Shown piece after piece: positions 34,055 through 46,776 of a stretch of 64,000 bases of DNA (the stretch's first letter is position 1; each line of letters starts with the position of its first letter). The position numbers and the translations under genes were made by a program. The notes under the pieces are model-generated. The model was not told the origin of the DNA and made no database searches. It was given only the letters and a program-made list of their open reading frames with translations. This stretch comes from Rotaria sordida (taxonomy: Eukaryota > Rotifera > Eurotatoria > Philodinida > Philodinidae): NCBI GenBank assembly GCA_905250125.1, contig CAJNOL010000916.1, positions 30,306-94,305 of the forward strand, in the 5' to 3' direction.

Positions 34055-35257
34055 AATATAAAATTCTCATGATTTTCAACAACAACAAGTATATTTTTAA
34101 ATTAGAATAATAAATATATATTGTTCTCATATTTTCAGAAGATCTCATTTCAAATCCAAGATTATGTATATCATATTAATCTTTCGACAGAATAGTATTA
34201 TCCATCGTTCACGAGTTGAAAAATCTAAGTTTCTTACAATTCTACATAAAACTATGACACAATATAATCATAGATTAAAGAAATTCAATATCATCTCGAT
34301 AGTGAGGATGACATTTGTCTTCTACTGACTGAAGTCAAGTTCCTAATAGAAATCTAGCAAATGTATGAATTCAATAGAATTCTACTTTATTATCCTTCAC
34401 TTTCAATATCTGAATTGTGTTGAAAATAGATATGAGCAAGATTGTCCTGAGTCCACATCCACACCATTGTTTTTTTATTGGAATTAGGACCAAACTTTTT
34501 TTGACCTGAACCGGGATCGAATAACTTTTTTTTTATCAGGACCGGAACTAAATTGGTTTTTCTGACCGAATCCGGGACTAGAATCCAATTATTCTTTTTT
34601 TGGTCAGAACCGAGACGGACACTTTTCCTTTGGAACAATGCTTTTTATGGTCATGTAAAACTTGCGTCGAATGTCATATTGCCATGACTCATATTATGTT
34701 CTGCATAGATATGGGCAACATGACCCCAATTCCAACGAAACTGGGATGCGAACTAATTTGTTATCCTGACCTGAACTAGGATCAATGTTTTTTTTTGGCT
34801 AGAATGAAACATGACTAGTTTTGCTTGAAATTTTTCAATTAGTTAATTCTGATCGGTGTTGAATTCTTTCACTACATGAAATTCTATAGAATTACAAATT
34901 TCTTGATTGTGAGTATATATTTCTTCTTCTTACAAGTTTACAATTATGTTTAATGCAACATACAAATTAAATCCTATGAAACATTTGTTTGTTATATCTG
35001 TTCAGTATTGTCAATATGAGATCTGTTGTTGAAAATCAAATCACAACAAGATATCTATGGCTTACAGCCATAGTAATATTTTCGTCTCATCATTAATTCC
35101 GGAAAGAACACAACAAATTTAATTTAAAAAAGAAAATAAATCAATAAAGACTCTCATTGTATTTAGTCTTTTTTTATTTTTCTAGATTGATATACATATA
35201 TATATTTATATATTAGAAAAAAAGAAAAAAACATTTGATGGTTGTTTTCTTTGATCT
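34055..35257. other. Intergenic with degenerate tandem repeats
   Basis: Spacer between the HERPUD relic and ABHD13. At 34440-34640 it carries three to five degenerate units of about 33 bp (GGAATTAGGACCAAACTTTT, CTGAACCGGGATCGAATAAC, AGGACCGGAACTAAATTGG, CGAATCCGGGACTAGAATCC). A further diverged block lies at about 34710-34830. The minus-strand frame at 34390-34638 is simply these repeats translated, so I do not call it a gene. Confidence 0.5.
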
Positions 35258-38200
35258 ATGTCGATACGTATTAAAACTAAATATCATTGTTGTTCATTAT
35301 TAATAATGTTTTCACGATGTATGTCATCCATCTATAGATCTTTAAACCAAAATTGTTCACGAAAAAAATATTTTTTATTGACAAATTCAGTATTAACTAA
35401 TGATAATAATAAATTAATTTTATTTAAAATAATTCAAGAAATATCATTAACATTTGGTTTATCATTATTTTTACTTTATCTTTTTTATCAATTATTGGGA
35501 AATTTTCTATTAATTATATTTATTGTATGTGGAGTACTTTGTAAGTATATTTTATTTTTATTTTTTTTTTGTTTTTGTTTTCACTTCTAAATAGAAAAAA
35601 AAAATTAAAGTAGATTAGAATCATATATATGTTTGTAGAATTTCTTTTTATTTTCTTTTTTTTTTTTATTTCCTTGAATTTTATGCAGTCGATAAACTGT
35701 TTTTTTTATCGATGTTCAAATAACAAATAAGTATGTAAATTCAGTTCTTTTTAATTATATAAAAATTATTCTTTTTGCTTAAATAAAAAAAAATAAATAC
35801 ATAAAATCAAATTAAGTAAATTATTTTGTTTTTTTCTTTTAGTTACACTTTATGGTCTTCAAGATGCATTACTTTATCAACCAAATGAACCAGATACAGC
35901 ACGAACAATTGTTCTAACACCAGACTTATTTCAAATGCCATATGAAACAATAACAATTGAAACATCAGATAATGAAAAATTACATGGATATTTAATAAAA
36001 CAAAATCATCATTCAAATGAATGTGAAACATTAATTTTTTTTCATGGAAATGCAGGAAACATTGGACATCGGTATGAATTAAATCGGAGATTTTTTAAAT
36101 CAAGTTGACACTCTATTTTTTTTCTCTTTCACTTGGAAACGATTTAGGATATTCAAAACATTCTTAGATTCATTTCATTCAAGAATAAATTAAAAACATT
36201 GTCATCTATTCTAAACTATGCAGTTCAATATCTGTAATTTTTGATTTCGAAAGTCAAGATAGATAATTAAAAAAAAATATTAAAATACATGAAAAAACCT
36301 TTATTGAATATTTACTAAATAAGAACATTGCTAACATCTCAAATATATCTTCCATAGTATTTATCTTGAAAATAACAAAATTTATGTTTTTTTCTTTTTG
36401 TTTTGATCTCACTCGTGTATAGGTAATAGTTTGCTTCCGTTATCATAGTGACGTATCAGTTTCGAGTTAGTAAAACTTTGAGAAACAAAACGTTCTCGTG
36501 ATCATAGGACTTGATTGATGCAGTACACATTCTCATGGAAGTCAAACATGATGAAGAGATCTTTCTAAAATAGGAATGTATTTGGTAAAATCCCTTTGCG
36601 TATGAATTAAAAAAGTCTCTTCACCTTTGTACATTCATGTTTTTATTACAGAACAGCGCATTCACGATGAAAGAAAACATGTCTTCAGGTATACAACACG
36701 TAGAGATTTGTTCTATGAAGTATTTATTCAATCTGAGAATGTATTTCTTTTCGTAAAAAGATCTAAAGACATTTTTCGAGCCAGACACATACAAAAAAAA
36801 TATTGAATGTATATTCAACTGCTGTTTGTATATAAACTATTTCTTCACAGACAACTGTATTTATTCAAGGTAACTTGGCAACTAATAGCTATGCTAATAG
36901 TACATTTAAGCAATTGACTCAAGGGTATCTTCGTCTCTTTTCTGAAATTTCTGGAGAACAGGTTATCAGAAAAATTTGAAATTTTCACAGTACGCAGATC
37001 TTGACAAGTGGAGTAAAAGTTGTCATAAACTGACAGTTCTCAGATGCTGTCTTCTATGACATAATGAGATTACAATGGCGAAAAATTGCTCCCACGTTTC
37101 TCCGACATGATATGCTCGATCGAGGTGAACTTTTTTTTTTTGACAGACACTAAACATACTTTGGAGTGTACATCTTTTTATTATTTTGTTCTTCGAATAA
37201 AAAAGCCAAAATATCAAAGCTACCCTAAAAAATGTATGTCTTTTTTTGTAACAGCTACCAGAAATCAGTAGAACAAAATTTTTTGAAACCAAAATAAAAT
37301 ACAGTGTATAGAATCAATGAACAAAAATTTTGAGCCACGGAAGAGGAATATCCTTAAATGAGTTTGACAAAAAAAAATTTAACTTTCCTTTGTTTCAGTT
37401 ATTTAGCTTTTGAGAAGATGAGATATTGCTAGTGACATATCCACAGTGGACAACAACGTGGATATTAGATGAAAAAATGAAAGTGAGCTTCTTCGGAATT
37501 TGATTAGTAACTTATACACTTTGATTAACGATCAGGGTTTTGGTAAAGAAAAATTTTGTCCCAGCTGCTAAATTCATTGGAAAAACTTAGCCACAAACTC
37601 AATGCCTTCAAAGAAAAACATCATTTTTTTTTCATCTATCTTATTTTTTTGAGTAGAAGAAGCTAATATTTCTATGAAAAGAAACCATTTTTGACAGAAA
37701 ATAAGTCATGTCCCCGTGCTCAATAAAAATTTTCTTTTTAATTAGATTACAAAATGTTCATTTACTCTATCAAGCATGTAATATTAACGTTCTTCTATTT
37801 GATTATCGTGGTTATGGAAAATCAACTGGTAAACCATCTGAAGCAGGTTTTTATATAGATGCACAAGCTGTTTATGATTATGTTCGTAAACGTACTGATC
37901 TTAATCAGGAAAAAATCTTTTTTTTCGGTCGTTCACTTGGTGGTGCTGTTGCATTACATCTTGGTAAAAAAGATTAAAAAATAAATAAATAAATATCTAA
38001 ATTCTCATTTGTTCTTTTTCTTTTTTTATTCTTGTATAGCTTCGCATCTTGCTGAAACAAATGAAACATTACCATTATATTGTGTTATTGTTGAAAATAC
38101 TTTTACATCAATACCTGATATGGCTAAAAGATTATTTCAAGTTTTTATAATTGATTATATACCAACTTGGTGCTATAAAAATGTGGTATGATTTAAAAGA

Positions 38201-39204
38201 AAATATTTCAATCTAGTTTTTTTTCTGCTACTTTTTGTTTTTTAATATAGTTTTCATCAATTAAAAAAATTCGTCATATAAAAGTACCAGTACTCTTCCT
38301 TTCCGGTGCACAAGATGAATTAGTTCCTCCACAAATGATGCAGAAATTACATGAGGTTTGTTAAGACTTAGACGATCAATGAATGATAAAATGTCGAAAT
38401 CGTTTTTATAACAAGTAAATCTTGAAAGTTGATTACAGTCGCTGAGGCGGATACTAAAAAACAATACTATATACTGTCGTTTCATACAGTTTGTGATCGT
38501 AAAAAGCTATAAATCGATGTTTAGTAAATACAATATTACGACTATGTATTGTATTGTACCGTCGTTATACTGTGTCTACTAAGCGGCGAAAAAAGACCAT
38601 CTCAAGCGACCATGCTTATTGGATCTGGAAAGTTATCGGTGTTCTTATTTCATTCGTTGACGACAGAAAATTTACCCGGGCTAAATAAGCATTGTCGTTT
38701 TAGATAGGTTTTTTTTTGTCATTTGGTAGACGTAGTATGACAATCGAGTACTCGATTTTCAGACCATTAGCAATTGTATACAGTACAATAGAATATGGTC
38801 GTAATACAGCGCCTACCAGATATCAATTTACTGATATTTATGACTGTAAACTGTATTAAACGATAATATATAGTACTGTGCAATGTAAGATTAATATTGG
38901 ATTTTCATAAAACTGTTTATTTTTAAAATGCTTAATTATTTATCCATATAAAAGATAGATCTAACTAATATATTTGTTTTAAGGAATGTACAAGTCCGAA
39001 AAAACAATTAATCTTATTTTCTGATGGTCAACATAATACAACATGGCTTTCATATAATTATACAACTCAGATATATAAATTTCTTCATGAAGTAAATAAT
39101 TTCATTTGTTTTATTTATTGTATAATTATATATATATATGTGTACATTCATTTTAGTGCTCAATATCATTGGAAACAACACCAACAGCATCGAGTGTTAA
39201 TTAA
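35258..39204 (+). CDS. ABHD13: Alpha/beta hydrolase ABHD13 (BEM46 family)
   Basis: Seven + strand exons (35258-35540, 35843-36071, 37746-37963, 38040-38185, 38251-38355, 38984-39091, 39157-39204) total 379 codons in frame (378 aa; human ABHD13 337). An N-terminal membrane anchor (GLSLFLLYLFYQLLGNFLLI, about residues 65-90) precedes the hydrolase fold. The oxyanion loop is FFHGNAGNIGHR. The nucleophile elbow GRSLGG has Ser at about 234, the acid is Asp314 in SGAQDELVPP, and the catalytic His is about 344 in DGQHNTTW. Also diagnostic are DYRGYGKSTGKPSEAG and VENTFTSIPDMA. BEM46/ABHD13 proteins are membrane-associated serine hydrolases implicated in protein depalmitoylation in mammals; the substrate here is unproven. 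Two long introns (36072-37745 and 38356-38983) interrupt otherwise small ones. AATAAA lies at about 39369. Confidence 0.92.
38461..38881. repeat. Foldback repeat in ABHD13 intron 5
   Basis: The left arm ACAATACTATATACTGTCG then TTTCATACAGTTT mirrors the right arm AAACTGTATTAAACGATAAT then ATATAGTACTGT. Inner blocks also pair (ATATTACGACTATGTATTGT against ACAATAGAATATGGTCGTAA; GTCTACTA against TAGACGTAG). Arms are imperfect and there is no ORF. It fills most of an intron that would otherwise be short. Confidence 0.6.
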
Positions 39205-40379
39205 ATAATAATAAAAAAACCAACCAACTAGTACATATATATATATATTCATTTTTCTGTTGAAATAATATTTAATGTTGTCTAAATGTTTTGTATCTCT
39301 TTATTTCAAAGTTTTTTTTTCCTCTTCTCCATTTTATGATATTTGAAACAAGACCAAACCAAAAATGAAATAAACATGATACTGATATTATTATCTTAGA
39401 ATTGAAATAAAAGATTTCTTCGTTTTTTTTTTTTCTATAAATATAATTCTTATCAATAAGTAATAATCACTTAATGTCATAAAAAATTGATAGACAACGT
39501 AAACTTTGTGTAATTAGTTGTCAGATTTATTTGACTATCACTTTATCAGTATACATACGATGTATCTATGTTTTTCTTAGGGTGATGACAGTATATGTAT
39601 ATAAAAGGTGAATTAGAAATGAAGATTAATATATGTAAAATAAATACTAGTTATTTTATGAATTTAGATTTGACACAAAAAAACATGTCAATCTATCAAA
39701 TTTCCCCTGTTTTTTTCTTTTACTACATGTTATTATAGCATGATAAAATAGATTAATATGAAGTGTCTATGTATGTTTTATATTATCTCCTATGTCTTTC
39801 TTTAGAATATTCAATCTATTGTAAACTATGTCAATGTTATACAGAATTAAATATACAATAATGAATTATGTTTCTATTGATGAATTTCTAATAGTTTGCA
39901 CGAGATCTTCTTTTTTTGTGTCTTCAATCTAGTATTTCTTTTTTGGAAATAGAATGTTGTTGAATCAAATTTCTATATCTTAATAATACATATATAAATA
40001 TACAAGATGATATCCAATGGTTCTATCATCTAACTAGAATAACAGACTGTGTTCTTTTTCTTTTCTTTTTTTTTTCTTCGTACAATCTCTGAAATGATAG
40101 CTAATAATTTATTATTATTATTTTTATGTTATATGTGTTGTAACTGATATCTCTGATAATTCTATATATTTAGAAGTGTTTATTTAATCAGTCAACTAGA
40201 ACAATCAATTATATGTAACATCAAAAAAAAAGAAACTGGTGGAGTAAGATAATATTTCTGATATGAATATATGACAATGTTCTTGTCATTTCTATTGACA
40301 CCAACGATAGTTCTTCTCAGAGACAATTATTCTTATTTTCAACTATGTATTTTCTATTAATTTTTCAAAATTTATCATA
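39205..40379. other. Intergenic, no gene seen
   Basis: Contains ABHD13's 3' flank and poly(A) signal (about 39369) and about 1 kb of very AT-rich DNA ahead of the esterase gene. A pyrimidine-rich tract at 40054-40080 is the only notable composition. Confidence 0.45.
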
Positions 40380-43300
40380 ATGAACAATGTAATTATTAGA
40401 TACCTATTCTATTTTTTTATTCTCCTATTCCATAGTAATAAAATTTATTCATCATCTTCTATAATTCTTTATCCATCATTTCAACGTATTTTTGATCAAT
40501 TATTATATAATTCAACATTACCTCAATGTACAGAATTAATATGTAATCAAACTGAAACACAAGCAAATTTTTCTCATATAAAATTATCTAATGAAAATTT
40601 ATTAAACTTATCATTATATAATAAATTAAATAAAAAAAATAATGGACCATATCTTATAACATCAACTGGTATTTATCGTGGTAGACGACTTGAATATCAT
40701 AATCGTTATATTGATCAATTTCTTGGTATTTATTATGGTGAATTACCTGAAACTTTAAAAAAACCAATTAAAAAACGTTTTAATTATTCAATACAAAATG
40801 CAACTAAATTTAGTCCATCTTGTATGCAATCATTATCAATGACAAAAAATCTTTCATATGGTTCATTTGTTATGCAACATGATTTTAATGAAAATTGTCT
40901 TTCATTAAATATCTATCGAGCTGATATACGTTATGGAGAAAAACCTAAAGCTATTATGTTATTTTCTCATGGAGGATCAAATCAATTAGGTAAAAAACAA
41001 AAAATCAAAAGAATAAATATCGTTTTTATAAATGAAATGAAATTTTTGCTTAGGTAGTGGATCATTATTTGATGGAAGTATATTAGCTAGTGAAGGTGAT
41101 ATTATTGTTATAACAATGAATTTTCGTCTTAATTATCATGGATTTTTATCAAGTGGAGATGGTCGAGTCAAAGGTATTTGTTTTTATTATTTTATTTTTA
41201 TAAATAACAAGACCATGAAAAATTTGATTTGAGATATTAAATTTATATTTGAATAGTTCATATGTTTTTTTAAAGATTATATATTTAATAGAAATTAATA
41301 GATAATTTCTTGTTATTTCTTTATAGAAACTGTCGAATGACGTCAGTTCGCTTGCAAAATAATTCTTATCTTTTTATCTGCTTATCCTTCTAGATGTATT
41401 ATTTATTATGAATGTACTTTGTCAGGCAAAAAAATCATACTACATTGTTTTACTTATCGAGATTTTTGTGTCTTTTTTTGACACATTACAATTAACATAT
41501 TTTCGTCATGAAACATAGGAATCTTTATTCTATACATTAGTCTTCTAATAATTTCTCAGTGTAACTTCCAAATACAAAACTTACATATTCTCTTGAGATA
41601 TAGCATATCAATAGAAAATATGTTATTTAAACTTCTAAACCTAGATCGTAATTTCAGTTAGGAATATTGAATTTTTGTTTTCTTTGTCCTAAATTATTTA
41701 TTCCTTTTTTTTTCGGTTCATTGATCAAATAAATATATGAATAAAAAAAAAACCAAGAGAGATCACTGTTGAACTTTTTGATAGACATTGAAAATATCTC
41801 AATCTAGCAGTATTCAAGATTACTGAAATATCCATACGACCTTCGTGATAACATTGCTAAAATTTCATTAAACATTCTTCTGTTATGACTTTATGTTTTC
41901 GACGTTTTCGGATTGGAACCTCTATGTTATCTCGTATTCTTGCAATCGATACTAAAGATTGTTATTGCAATGTAAATGTTTAGATGTGAAGAATTCACAG
42001 GTTTTGTTTTTTTATTCGATAATGTCGATCTTTTGAATAATTAGTAGTATATGGTGTTATAGTATATTTGAAAAGTTTATTGGAGTTTTTGTTTATTTGA
42101 AATTTATTAAGTACCTTGAAAAAGTTTCATGTTTCTTATAAGATCATCGTATAGAAGAAGAAAATGAGTTTGTACACATCATCTCTACTAGGAAGATGGG
42201 AATCCACATTTTTGCAGGCTTGAATTCGAGAAAATCTAAACTTCGAGACTCGACCAAGCCCAGACTCGAGTATTTTATCATCAATATCTGACACTCTTTG
42301 TGTACATGAACAAGTGAAGGATAAAGATCTTAGCTATTTATGGACTAGTCTCAGAAAAAAAGTCAACATACAGTTGTTTCTTGTTGTACACATTCTCATA
42401 ACTCGATGCTTAATAAATCAAATATTTTCACTTCCGAGGAAATCGCTCGGAAAATCGTCAAAGCAACATCTTCAGCTATATAGAATAGTTTTAGTTGTAT
42501 TCATATAAACGAGATCAAGCAAGTAGGGAGCTGCGAATACAGATTCTTAGGGATCCAAACCTGCAGCTCCCTAATCTCTAGACGATAGATTATGAATAAA
42601 TCGAAAACATATACATTCAAAATATGATCCGTTTTTTTTTGTAATACATAAAAAAAACCAATCAATAATAAAATTTGTTTACAACAAAAGGTAACTATGG
42701 TCTTTGGGATCAACTATTAGCAGTCGAATGGATTTATGAAAATGCACATTTATTTGGTGGTGATCGAGATCGAATAGTTCTAACCGGTCATTCAGCAGGT
42801 GCTGGAAATGTTATGTTAATACCTGGTATATTACAAATTCAATATTATTTGTTTTCTTTTTTTTTTTTTCATTGTTTTTCGTTCTATTTTATCTAGCAAG
42901 TCATCATTCTCGTGGTATGATACGACGTGTTATATCACAATCGGGTACCGGTTTAGCACCATGGAGTATAAATCATAATCCAATGAAAACACTTAAACGT
43001 TTTTCAGAAGATTATTGTTGTAAACGTTCAAATGAAAATGAAATGATTAATTGTATTTATAACTTATTAGAAAAAAGTGATCGAGATATTTATCATCTTC
43101 ATATAAGTCTTAATATTGGTATAGAAAAAAAACGAATCAACTAATATATATATATATATATATGTTTTTTTTTCTCTCTTTTAGCTGATGATAATCCATA
43201 TCCTGTTATTGATAATGATTTTATAAATGATACAATTGAAAATATTTTAAAAAGTGATATTTATAAAAATATTGATTTTTTAACAGGTGTTACATTAAAT

Positions 43301-45134
43301 GAAGGTCTTTATTTTGCTGAATATCATATAAAAAATTTTTATAATGAACGTCAAAATCCATCATATTTAATAAATAGATCTTCTTTAAATAAAAAATGTC
43401 CAAATATTTATTCAAATTTAACTACTATAAAACCATCAAGTATAGTATTTAAAGGAAATCCAACAATACAAATAGAATCTAATAATAATGAAAAAGATAA
43501 TTTAATGAGTATTGAACGACGAATAGATATTGAACAAGCATCAACTAATGAGTTAGATGTGTATCTTAAAAATTTTGTTCAATTAAATTATATTGAACAA
43601 TATATTTATGCAAATTTTCGACATGGAAAATGTTTTATTAATGATGTCAAAAAGAAATATAAATTACCAGGTATTAAATAGTACAATACAAAAAAAAAAA
43701 ATTTAGAATTTCTTTTTTTTTGTTATTTAGCTCAAAATAATATAACAAATCAATTAAGTCTTTTTATTGATCTTGTTTCGGATTTAATGTTTAATTTTCA
43801 TATGGTTCTTTGTTTAAATTTACTTTCTAATATACCAATTAGAAATGCATCAAATTATGCATATATTTATTCACATCGACCAACATCGAAAGTACTTAGT
43901 GGATATCGTGATCAACTTAAATTATTACCAGAAGCTATTGGACATTTTGCTGAATTAGGTAATTAAATAAATATTATTTTACTTTAGATTCTATTTAATC
44001 ATTTTGTTATTAAATTTAAATTTAAGAAATAAAAATCTTTAATTAAGTTGAAGTAATCGAATAGAAATATCTTTTTTTTTTGTTTTGATTGATTAATCAT
44101 ATTCATTTCTATTTTGTAGGAAAAACTGAATGTAATTTATTACATTTTAATATCACCTGTGTTGTTAAATGATAATTTTCTTTCGTTAAAATAATTTCGT
44201 ACATATTTATCCAAGAAAAAGACTTGGAAAAATGTTTTCCTTGCATCTATACTTTTCTAGTAATAGAATATGATTTTTCTTCTTCTATTCTTATTTATTT
44301 ACTACAAAAATACCTACAAGATTATTATATAATATGTAAATAATTGAGTCAATTATAAATAAACTGTACAATAATTATTCTTTTATTTAAAAGTCAAGAT
44401 TTGTCCTATTGTCATAGAAAATTTGATAATATAATATTAACTAATTTGAAGTTGTTTAATGTGACCGGCAAAAATTCTTTTGTTTGTAATTCTCGTTTAA
44501 AAATTTTATTCAACAAATTTTTAATAATAAAAATTTCCTATCAATTTTAAAACTAAATTTATTTTGTATTTTAATAGATTATGTTTTTGGTGTACCATTA
44601 GGACGTAATTATTCTCGTATACATCGAAATGTGAATATGAATTTTTATAATTATTCAACTGATGAAGAAAATTTTAGTCGACAATTAATTCGTTATTGGT
44701 CAAATTTTATTAAAACTGGGTTTGTTTTTAAATTTTTATATCTAATTTTTTTTTTATTTTTTTTTTTATTAAATAGAGATCCAAATAAAGGTTCATCTTC
44801 TATGGATGAATCTAATATTGAATGGAAACCATATACAAATAATGAACATAATTATTTATATTTTGGTTTAAATTCTATTCAAAATGAACTTAATTATTTT
44901 GATAAAATGTATCAATTTTGGCTTCGATGTTTTCGTATTGAATCTAAAGGTGGTTGTCGAAAGAAAAAATTTATAAAACATTTAATATTATTTATGACTT
45001 CATTAATTTTTCTATCAATTCTTCTAATGATGTATTTTCTTTGGAAATATTGTCAAAAGAAAAAACCAGGACATTTATTTTCACATCGCTCACCAACAGC
45101 TTTATACCCATATCCTAATCATGTATTAGCATAA
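40380..45134 (+). CDS. Cholinesterase/neuroligin-like type I membrane esterase
   Basis: Eight + strand exons (40380-40989, 41054-41173, 42691-42825, 42897-43118, 43185-43670, 43731-43958, 44578-44719, 44777-45134) join in frame to 766 residues. A signal peptide (about 1-24) leads into a carboxylesterase fold: [11 protein letters not shown], then [17 protein letters not shown] near the oxyanion position, and nucleophile motif GHSAGA with Ser at about 278. The acid is in [10 protein letters not shown] (Glu about 402) and the His is in [17 protein letters not shown] (about 596). The triad is therefore complete, unlike vertebrate neuroligins. A single TM (about 718-737) and a short basic tail place the enzyme at the cell surface, like neuroligins and gliotactin. 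Substrate unknown. Intron 2 (1.5 kb) contains a MITE copy. A possible alternative terminal exon lies at 44120. The exon 3 acceptor (ACAACAAAAG) is weak. Confidence 0.87.
42185..42574. mobile_element. MITE-like dispersed repeat, copy 2
   Basis: Lies in intron 2 of the esterase gene and shares long blocks with 32436-32905 in the same order and orientation. Its right end shows a tight inverted pair, TAGGGAGCTGC (about 42524) and GCAGCTCCCTA (about 42563), which may be the true element terminus or a nested copy. Left end diverged (AGGAAGATGGGAATCC). Non-coding. Confidence 0.65.
44120..44172 (+). other. Possible alternative terminal exon of the esterase gene
   Basis: A strong acceptor (pyrimidine-rich, ending TTTTGTAG) opens a 53-nt segment. 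It continues exon 6 in phase (phase 1), adds [17 protein letters not shown], and stops at TGA 44170. An AATAAA follows at about 44357. Use of it would remove the TM segment but also the end of the hydrolase fold. Unproven. Confidence 0.3.
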
Positions 45135-45248
45135 AAAGACATAAGCTTTCTTTTTTTTCGTTCTCTTTTCGATGAATTATAATAATAAAAGATTTACATG
45201 AAAGAAATTAAAAGAAAAAAACGTTGCTGTTTTTTTTTTTTTTTTTTT

Positions 45249-46776
45249 TTATTCATAAACAATTCTTGTTGATGATGGATGTTTAGATTTCGATTTATTT
45301 CGTCGTTGATTAATTGGTGGTTCATCGTCAACATAGAGTATTTTAGATTTATGTGAACGTCGTCTATCTCTACCATCATCATCAATATATTCAACATATT
45401 GTTTTGATGGATTTCCTTCATCAATAAAATCAATTTCATTACCATTTTCATCAACATATATATATTCATCTTCATATTCAATTTGTGGTTCATCATCTTC
45501 AATATAAACAACTTCACGACGACCTGAACGATGATGACGAGTTGGTGCTGAAGTTTCATCAACATAAATATATTCTCTTGGTGATGGTCTTTGAGCTTTT
45601 CTTGGTTGACGTGTTGATGCTGGTTCAACATAATAAACATCGTCATCATCATAATCTTGATAGGGTGTGTCACGTAGAACACGTACAACTCGTTGAGATC
45701 TTCTTCTTCTTTCAACTGGAGTCTCCTAAATAAATTGTCAAAATAACATTAAATGTTGTTTTCCTTTTTTTTTTTTTATTCTAAAGAAGAATAACATAAA
45801 CATGAAAAGAATAATAAATCTACGCCTAAATAGCTTTCTTTTTTAAGCATACAAAAAAAAAATAATAAAAGTGAAAAATCAAATCTCGTCAAACGTTTTC
45901 ACGTATGCAATTACTTTTTTTTTGTTATTCTTATTGATAGACGAATAACAAACTTTAGAATTTTCTTTTTTTCCCCTTTTTTCATAGGCTGTAAGTCAGT
46001 ATTTGTTGAATAAAAACAGTTTACTGCTGTCGTCCTAGTGATGCCATTGATTATGGAAGAGTCGGATACTAGAAGATGCTGAAAGTCAACAAGATAGAAT
46101 CATATGAAAAACAACATACAATTAAAGCTTGAATTTTAAAAATTACAAAGATAAAGTTAAAGTTATCTGATTCATAAATATAAGTAATCGAGATGGAAAA
46201 GAATTAGTAATTTTTATTACTTACCGTACGATAGTCATCATAAATATAATCCATTGGTTGTCTACGTCGCTCTATGATATATTCATTGTTTGCTACACGC
46301 ATACGTCGTGATTTTTGAGGTATATTTCGGGGTAAAGAAGAAGATTTTTGGTAATAAGCAGGAGGACTAGAAGAGCGATAAGCACCGGTTTTTTTGTTAG
46401 CAAAGTGTAGAGGTTTGCGAGGAAAATCTTGTTGATCATTGGGTAAATTACGATTTTTTTGTACAGGTCGAGTGACATCATTTCTATGCGCAAATTCTGT
46501 ACGTCTTTGTTGAGGTGGTGGTGTTGAAAAATTTCTAGCAAAACGTTCTTTTCGTGGTATATGTTGAGAATTTTTTGATACCATATCATCTTTTGATACT
46601 CGAGTATTTACTTCATTTCGTTTTGTTGGTAATGCATATGTATCAGAACGTGGTGATGATTGTTTAACAGCGGTAGGTCGTGGTCGTGATAATTTACCAG
46701 TAGATTTTGTTCCCGAATGATTGTTGTAACCATTCTGGTTTTTGTCTCGGAACTGATCGCGATAACTTTTTGACAT
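45249..46776 (-). CDS. Arg/Tyr/acidic-rich low-complexity protein, unknown
   Basis: Two minus-strand exons (46225-46776 and 45249-45725) join in phase 0 to 342 residues if translation starts at the ATG at 46776 (MSKSYRDQF). The first half is basic and Ser/Pro/Asn/Gln-rich (SRPRPTAVKQSSPRSD, RKERFARNFSTPPPQQRR). The second half has repeated aromatic-acidic motifs: EYIYVDET, EVVYIEDDEP, DEYIYVDENG, QYVEYIDDDG, KILYVDDEP, embedded between Arg-rich spacers. No domain is recognised, and it is probably intrinsically disordered. It converges on the esterase gene with 114 bp between stop codons. It may be the downstream part of the 47073-48781 gene, because the upstream exon ends in the same phase, but I found no convincing acceptor. 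Confidence 0.6.

Noticed and set aside
34390..34638. 82-codon minus-strand open frame
   Set aside because: It is a translation of degenerate tandem repeats and has no splice context or domain.
45194..45715. 173-codon minus-strand open frame overlapping the low-complexity gene
   Set aside because: Shadow of the real frame (45249-45725), which continues in phase from the upstream exon at a GT-AG junction.
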